From contig JAJQDF010000090.1 in NCBI GenBank assembly GCA_021202325.1, positions 1 to 8,848 on the forward strand: DNA of 8,848 nucleotides, written 5' to 3'. This document shows, in pieces, positions 6,421 to 8,848 of the stretch. Origin of the DNA: Clostridiales bacterium. GTDB taxonomy: Bacteria > Bacillota > Clostridia > Lachnospirales > Anaerotignaceae. Each line of letters opens with the position of its first letter. The first letter of the stretch is position 1. A model generated the notes under the pieces. The model was not told where the DNA came from. It did not search any database and saw only the letters and a list, made by a program, of their open reading frames with translations. The position numbers and the translations under genes were made by a program.

Positions 6421-6705
6421 TATATAGATGTGGTTTTACATCAATTATATGATTAAGCGACATATGGACGTGATTTATACACGGATTTTCAATGCGGTTT
6501 ATGGAGTTCTCCATAATACACGGATTTTTCCATGCTATGCATTCTCAAAATCCGCTAAACATTCGAATCCGCTCATTTTATGCGGAAAATGGCTATATCT
6601 TCACGTTTTCCTGTCCATTATATCATTATATAAGTTTTTATACAATCATTTAAGCAATTTTAATTTAACCTAATTAACAAAAAATATGAACTTTGAAAAC
6701 TAAAC
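6421..6705 (+). promoter_or_regulatory. Long structured leader of rny, no convincing gene
   Basis: The 376-nt gap between rng and the proposed rny ribosome-bound region holds the rny promoter and this AT-rich leader. Visible hairpins are GATGT/ACATC (6427-6442), ATGGAG/CTCCAT (6501-6513 region), CGGATTTT/AAAATCCG (6521-6554, with an inner ATGC-TAT-GCAT stem at 6532-6542), and TCCGC/GCGGA (6568-6586). A weak all-AT stem TTATAT/ATATAA (6618-6633) precedes five T residues. An open frame at 6428-6673 has no ribosome binding site and an AT-driven composition, so I do not call it. I do not recognise a known riboswitch or T-box. The arrangement suggests cis-acting control of rny mRNA, which is inference. 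Confidence 0.5.
6477..6528 (+). repeat. 13-bp direct repeat in the rny leader
   Basis: ATACACGGATTTT occurs exactly at 6477-6489 and at 6516-6528, 39 bp apart. Both copies contain CGGATTTT, which is complementary to the single AAAATCCG at 6547-6554. Only one copy can pair with it at a time. Confidence 0.7.
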
Positions 6706-8258
6706 AGGGGGTGGTTACAATAGAACCAATAACCGTTATTGCTGCTGTGATAGCTTTAATTATTGGTGCTGTTATTGGTTTCTGCTATAGAAAACACATT
6801 GCTGAGGCAAAAATAGGTGTCGCCGAAAAGAGGGCGAATGATATAGTTGAAGATGCAAAAAAGGAAGCAGAAGCAAAGAAGAAAGAAATTCTCCTTGAGG
6901 CTAAGGAGGATAGCATCAGAACGAAAAATGAGCTTGAGAAAGAAGCAAGAGACAGAAGAAATGAGCTTTCAAGAACCGAAAGGCGTCTTGTTCAGAAAGA
7001 GGAAGCCCTTGATAGGAAGGCTGACTCATATGAAAAACGTGAGGAACAGATGACCAAAAAGATGGAATCTCTTGATAAGCAGAAGGCAGAGCTTGAAGAA
7101 GTGCGCACTAAGCAGCTTCAGGAGCTGGAAAGAATATCAGGATTTACGCCTGAGGAAGCAAAAAACTATCTGCTCGCAATGGTGGAAAACGACGTTAAAC
7201 ATGATACCATCGTTATGATAAAAGAGGCTGAGGCCAAGGCTAAACAAGAGGCGGACAAAAAGAGCCGTGATATTATAGCCAATGCCATTCAGTGCTGTGC
7301 CGTGGATCACGTGGCGGAAACAACGGTTTCTGTTGTTCAGCTTCCCAATGATGAGATGAAAGGCCGTATTATCGGCCGTGAAGGAAGAAATATCCGTGCA
7401 CTTGAAACACTTACCGGAGTTGATCTTATTATCGATGATACTCCGGAGGCGGTTATTCTTTCCGGATTTGATCCAATAAGAAGGGAGATCGCAAGAATCG
7501 CCCTTGAAAAACTCATTGTTGACGGACGTGTTCATCCGTCAAGAATCGAGGAAATGGTAGAAAAAGCAAAGAAAGAAGTAGAAGCAAAAATAAGAGACGA
7601 AGGCGAGGCCGCTACTCTTGAAACAGGTGTAAACGGTCTTCATCCTGAGCTTGTACGGCTTTTAGGAAAACTTAAATACAGAACAAGTTATGGTCAGAAT
7701 GTGCTTAAACATTCCATCGAGGTTGCCCAGCTTACCGGACTTATGGCAGCAGAGCTCGGAGTCGATGTAACAATTGCCAAGAGAGCAGGTCTGCTCCACG
7801 ATATAGGCAAGAGTGTAGACCATGAAATGGAAGGCTCCCATGTTAGCATAGGTGTCGGGCTTTGCAGAAAATATAAGGAATCTTCCATAGTTATAAATGC
7901 TGTTGAGGCGCATCACGGCGATGTTGAGCCCCAGAGCGTAATAGCAGTGCTTGTACAGGCCGCCGATGCTATTTCGGCCGCAAGACCTGGCGCAAGAAGA
8001 GAAACATTGGAGTCATATGTAAAGAGACTTCAGAAGCTTGAGGAAATTGCGGACAGCTTCAAGGGTGTTGAAAAATCATTCGCCATACAGGCCGGCCGTG
8101 AACTTAGAATAATGGTTATACCTGAGGATATAAATGATGAGGGACTTACACTTTTGGCGAGAGAAATTGCCAAGAAGATAGAAGACGAGTTAGAATATCC
8201 CGGACAGATAAAGGTTAATCTTATCAGGGAAACTAGAGCGATAGAATATGCTAAATGA
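6693..8258 (+). CDS. rny: Ribonuclease Y
   Basis: RNase Y is the membrane-anchored endoribonuclease that starts bulk mRNA decay in many Firmicutes. From TTG 6693 the product has 521 residues (B. subtilis RNase Y has about 520). Domains in order: a membrane helix at about 12-30 ([19 protein letters not shown]), a long charged coiled coil at about 35-205, a KH RNA-binding domain at about 211-280 with [10 protein letters not shown], and an HD domain at about 335-430 with the catalytic pair His369-Asp370 in [12 protein letters not shown]. The C-terminal region has [14 protein letters not shown] family sequence ([10 protein letters not shown], 471-480). The start is uncertain. TTG 6693 is the earliest canonical start but has no ribosome binding site; GTG 6711 lies inside the Shine-Dalgarno sequence; ATA 6720 (giving 512 residues) has perfect spacing. 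No ATG is available. It has its own promoter and terminator. Confidence 0.95.
   Translation: MKTKQGVVTIEPITVIAAVIALIIGAVIGFCYRKHIAEAKIGVAEKRANDIVEDAKKEAEAKKKEILLEAKEDSIRTKNELEKEARDRRNELSRTERRLVQKEEALDRKADSYEKREEQMTKKMESLDKQKAELEEVRTKQLQELERISGFTPEEAKNYLLAMVENDVKHDTIVMIKEAEAKAKQEADKKSRDIIANAIQCCAVDHVAETTVSVVQLPNDEMKGRIIGREGRNIRALETLTGVDLIIDDTPEAVILSGFDPIRREIARIALEKLIVDGRVHPSRIEEMVEKAKKEVEAKIRDEGEAATLETGVNGLHPELVRLLGKLKYRTSYGQNVLKHSIEVAQLTGLMAAELGVDVTIAKRAGLLHDIGKSVDHEMEGSHVSIGVGLCRKYKESSIVINAVEAHHGDVEPQSVIAVLVQAADAISAARPGARRETLESYVKRLQKLEEIADSFKGVEKSFAIQAGRELRIMVIPEDINDEGLTLLAREIAKKIEDELEYPGQIKVNLIRETRAIEYAK
6706..6713 (+). promoter_or_regulatory. Strong Shine-Dalgarno sequence near the rny start
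   Basis: AGGGGGTG matches the 16S-complementary AGGAGGTG with one A-to-G change that still allows wobble pairing. Its core (6707-6711) is 8 nt from an in-frame ATA at 6720. It is downstream of the in-frame TTG at 6693 and overlaps the GTG at 6711, so neither canonical candidate can use it properly. Confidence 0.65.
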
Positions 8259-8267
8259 TTGAAAGTT

Positions 8268-8304
8268 AAGCGGAAATTCTTTGAAATGGAATTTCCGCTT
8301 TTTT
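8268..8304 (+). terminator. Intrinsic terminator of rny
   Basis: A perfect 12-bp stem, AAGCGGAAATTC (8268-8279) with GAATTTCCGCTT (8289-8300), encloses a 9-nt loop and runs into six T residues (8299-8304). It starts 9 nt after the rny stop. On the minus strand the stem is not followed by T residues, so it should act mainly on rny. Confidence 0.92.
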
Positions 8305-8369
8305 AAGTTTGATGGACAAAATATTAAATTTTGCTGCAGCTGAAAGCTGATTTCAGCCAAGGCCCGCCT

Positions 8370-8528
8370 TTAGAGCACTTCAAAGCTCATGCAGTCTGTT
8401 TCGCATTTTTCGGTGGCATTGGCAACATTTTCACCCACAATGATGTCGGGCAGCATGCAGTGGCCATCTCTGTCATGGTGACGGCAGCTCTTTACTGTAC
8501 ATTTAATTTCCTGTGATTTTGTATGCAT
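8370..8528 (-). CDS. Small cysteine-rich DUF1540 protein
   Basis: This 52-residue protein has the DUF1540 pattern: IKCTVKSCRHHDRDGHC (Cys10, Cys15, Cys24) followed by EKCETDCMSFEV (Cys42, Cys46). The family is found mainly in Firmicutes, and the cysteines suggest metal or Fe-S binding; no function is established that I can name. The ATG at 8528 (minus strand) has a GGGAG site 9 nt upstream. The frame is open much further upstream, but the longer N-terminus has no ribosome binding site and would run into the neighbouring promoter and gene. An alternative ATG at 8537 touches the GGGAG directly and is unlikely. It is divergent from the M19 peptidase gene. I found no clear promoter of its own and no strong terminator; a 7-bp stem GCTGAAA/TTTCAGC (8339-8357) lies downstream without a T-run. 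Confidence 0.82.
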   Translation of the reverse strand: MHTKSQEIKCTVKSCRHHDRDGHCMLPDIIVGENVANATEKCETDCMSFEVL

Positions 8529-8530
8529 TA

Positions 8531-8559
8531 TTAACATCTCCCGATATTTGTTGTATAAT
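8531..8559 (+). promoter_or_regulatory. Promoter of the M19 peptidase gene
   Basis: TTAACA (8531-8536, 5 of 6 to the -35 consensus), a 17-bp spacer and a perfect TATAAT (8554-8559). The predicted start is near 8566, about 89 nt before the ATG. The -35 lies immediately next to the DUF1540 start codon on the other strand and the spacer covers its ribosome binding site, so the two divergent transcription units overlap here. Confidence 0.75.
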
Positions 8560-8562
8560 ATA

Positions 8563-8583
8563 CATATGGTCAGTGACCTTATG
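8563..8583. promoter_or_regulatory. 21-bp near-perfect palindrome, candidate operator
   Basis: The core GGTCAgTGACC (8568-8578) is flanked by CATA on the left and TATG on the right, giving 9 of 10 symmetric pairs around G8573 with a single mismatch (8567/8579). It begins 4 bp after the M19 -10 and covers the predicted transcription start, a typical repressor position. The protein that would bind it is not in the window. It could alternatively form an RNA hairpin at the very 5' end of the transcript, though with a very short loop. Confidence 0.6.
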
Positions 8584-8601
8584 CACGTATTTAGTATGTG
8601 C
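8583..8601 (+). repeat. Hairpin in the 5' leader of the M19 peptidase gene
   Basis: GCACGTA (8583-8589) and TATGTGC (8595-8601) form a 7-bp stem with one G-U pair and a 5-nt loop. It directly abuts the palindrome. There is no T-run after it, so it is not a terminator. Role unknown. Confidence 0.4.
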
Positions 8602-8654
8602 TGCTTAGAAAATAATATACTTAAAATATAAATGGTTTTTATGAGGTGATTTCT

Positions 8655-8848
8655 ATGAGAACATATGCCGACTGGCACTGCGACACAGCTTCGCTCATTT
8701 GCGGATATGGCAGACATATTGCGGATAACGAGGGACATATAAATCTCAAATATTTGGAAATCTTTGATTCTCCCATACAGACATTTGCGGTCTGGCTCCC
8801 CAAGGAATACTATCCCACAGCCTTTGAAGCAACCAAAAAAGTAATTTG
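8655..8848 (+). CDS. Membrane dipeptidase-like protein, peptidase M19 family, 5' part (3' end outside window)
   Basis: M19 (renal dipeptidase-like) enzymes are zinc metallopeptidases with an amidohydrolase barrel that hydrolyse dipeptides, including ones with a D-residue. Only the first 64 residues are present. The start ATG at 8655 has GAGGTGAT 4 nt upstream. The N-terminal metal-binding motif is visible as YADWHCDTAS, with His8 and Asp10 giving the family's HxD. The next segments, INLKYLEIFDSPIQTFAVWL and then PKEYY, fit the M19 pattern in which a helix is followed by a strand ending in F-A-x-W/F. There is no signal peptide, so this copy should be cytoplasmic. The remaining zinc ligands lie beyond the window, so activity cannot be judged. 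Confidence 0.85.
   Translation, partial: MRTYADWHCDTASLICGYGRHIADNEGHINLKYLEIFDSPIQTFAVWLPKEYYPTAFEATKKVI

Noticed and set aside
6428..6673. Plus-strand open frame of 81 codons in the rny leader
   Set aside because: It starts almost at the predicted transcription start with no ribosome binding site, its composition is AT-driven, and it covers the hairpins and repeats. It is better seen as leader RNA.
6685..6702. Mini-ORF ATG-AAC-TTT-GAA-AAC-TAA just before rny, a possible leader peptide
   Set aside because: It has no ribosome binding site of its own and is only five codons; chance is the simplest explanation in an AT-rich leader.
6690..6705. CTTTGAAAACTAAACA resembles short sequences near rRNA genes in Firmicutes
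   Set aside because: No rRNA sequence lies on either side, so the likeness is taken as coincidence.
8529..8738. N-terminal extension of the DUF1540 frame up to 8738 on the minus strand
   Set aside because: It would overlap the M19 coding start and promoter, and the DUF1540 domain together with its Shine-Dalgarno sequence is complete from 8528.
1..8848. Mobile elements, CRISPR arrays, tRNA or rRNA genes
   Set aside because: I saw no transposase or integrase, no regularly spaced repeats, no terminal inverted repeats around a cargo and no tRNA-like cloverleaf on either strand.

Overview
The window reads as a chromosomal segment of a low-to-moderate GC Gram-positive anaerobe, most likely a clostridial Firmicute. 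The basis is strong GGAGG-type ribosome binding sites, use of GTG and TTG starts, QueH in place of QueG, RNase Y together with RNase G, a DUF1540 cysteine-rich protein, and the radical SAM / DUF2344 / RNase G gene order familiar from Clostridia. This is inference from gene content; there is no rRNA or other taxonomic marker here. Both ends cut through genes.

Bases 1-2406 form a tightly packed plus-strand operon: the 3' part of a 5-formyltetrahydrofolate cyclo-ligase, proA (proline synthesis) and queH (last step of queuosine tRNA modification). The genes overlap by 4 bp and 1 bp, which suggests translational coupling, and the operon ends in an intrinsic terminator. A proB partner probably lies upstream of the window.

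Bases about 2450-6343 form a second plus-strand operon: a TIGR03960-type B12-binding-like radical SAM protein, its usual partner (DUF2344 / TIGR03936), and RNase G. These genes also overlap (29 bp and 4 bp), and the last two use TTG and GTG starts. The radical SAM pair has no function I can name with confidence. Its coupling to an RNase suggests a job in RNA or ribosome processing. The usual clostridial continuation (rplU, prp, rpmA, obgE) is absent.

Bases 6344-6719 hold no convincing gene. They contain a near-consensus promoter and a roughly 280-nt leader with repeated, mutually exclusive pairing segments, placed in front of rny (RNase Y). The rny start is odd: the only strong Shine-Dalgarno sequence points at an ATA codon. 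rny ends in a perfect 12-bp-stem terminator.

Bases 8370-8848 contain a divergent pair: a 52-residue DUF1540 protein on the minus strand and the start of an M19 (renal-dipeptidase-like) peptidase on the plus strand. The M19 promoter lies over the 5' end of the DUF1540 gene, and a 21-bp near-perfect palindrome sits at its predicted transcription start.

I see no mobile element, CRISPR array, tRNA or rRNA. Most genes are housekeeping. The least explained parts are the radical SAM / DUF2344 pair, the rny leader and start, and the divergent operator-like palindrome.
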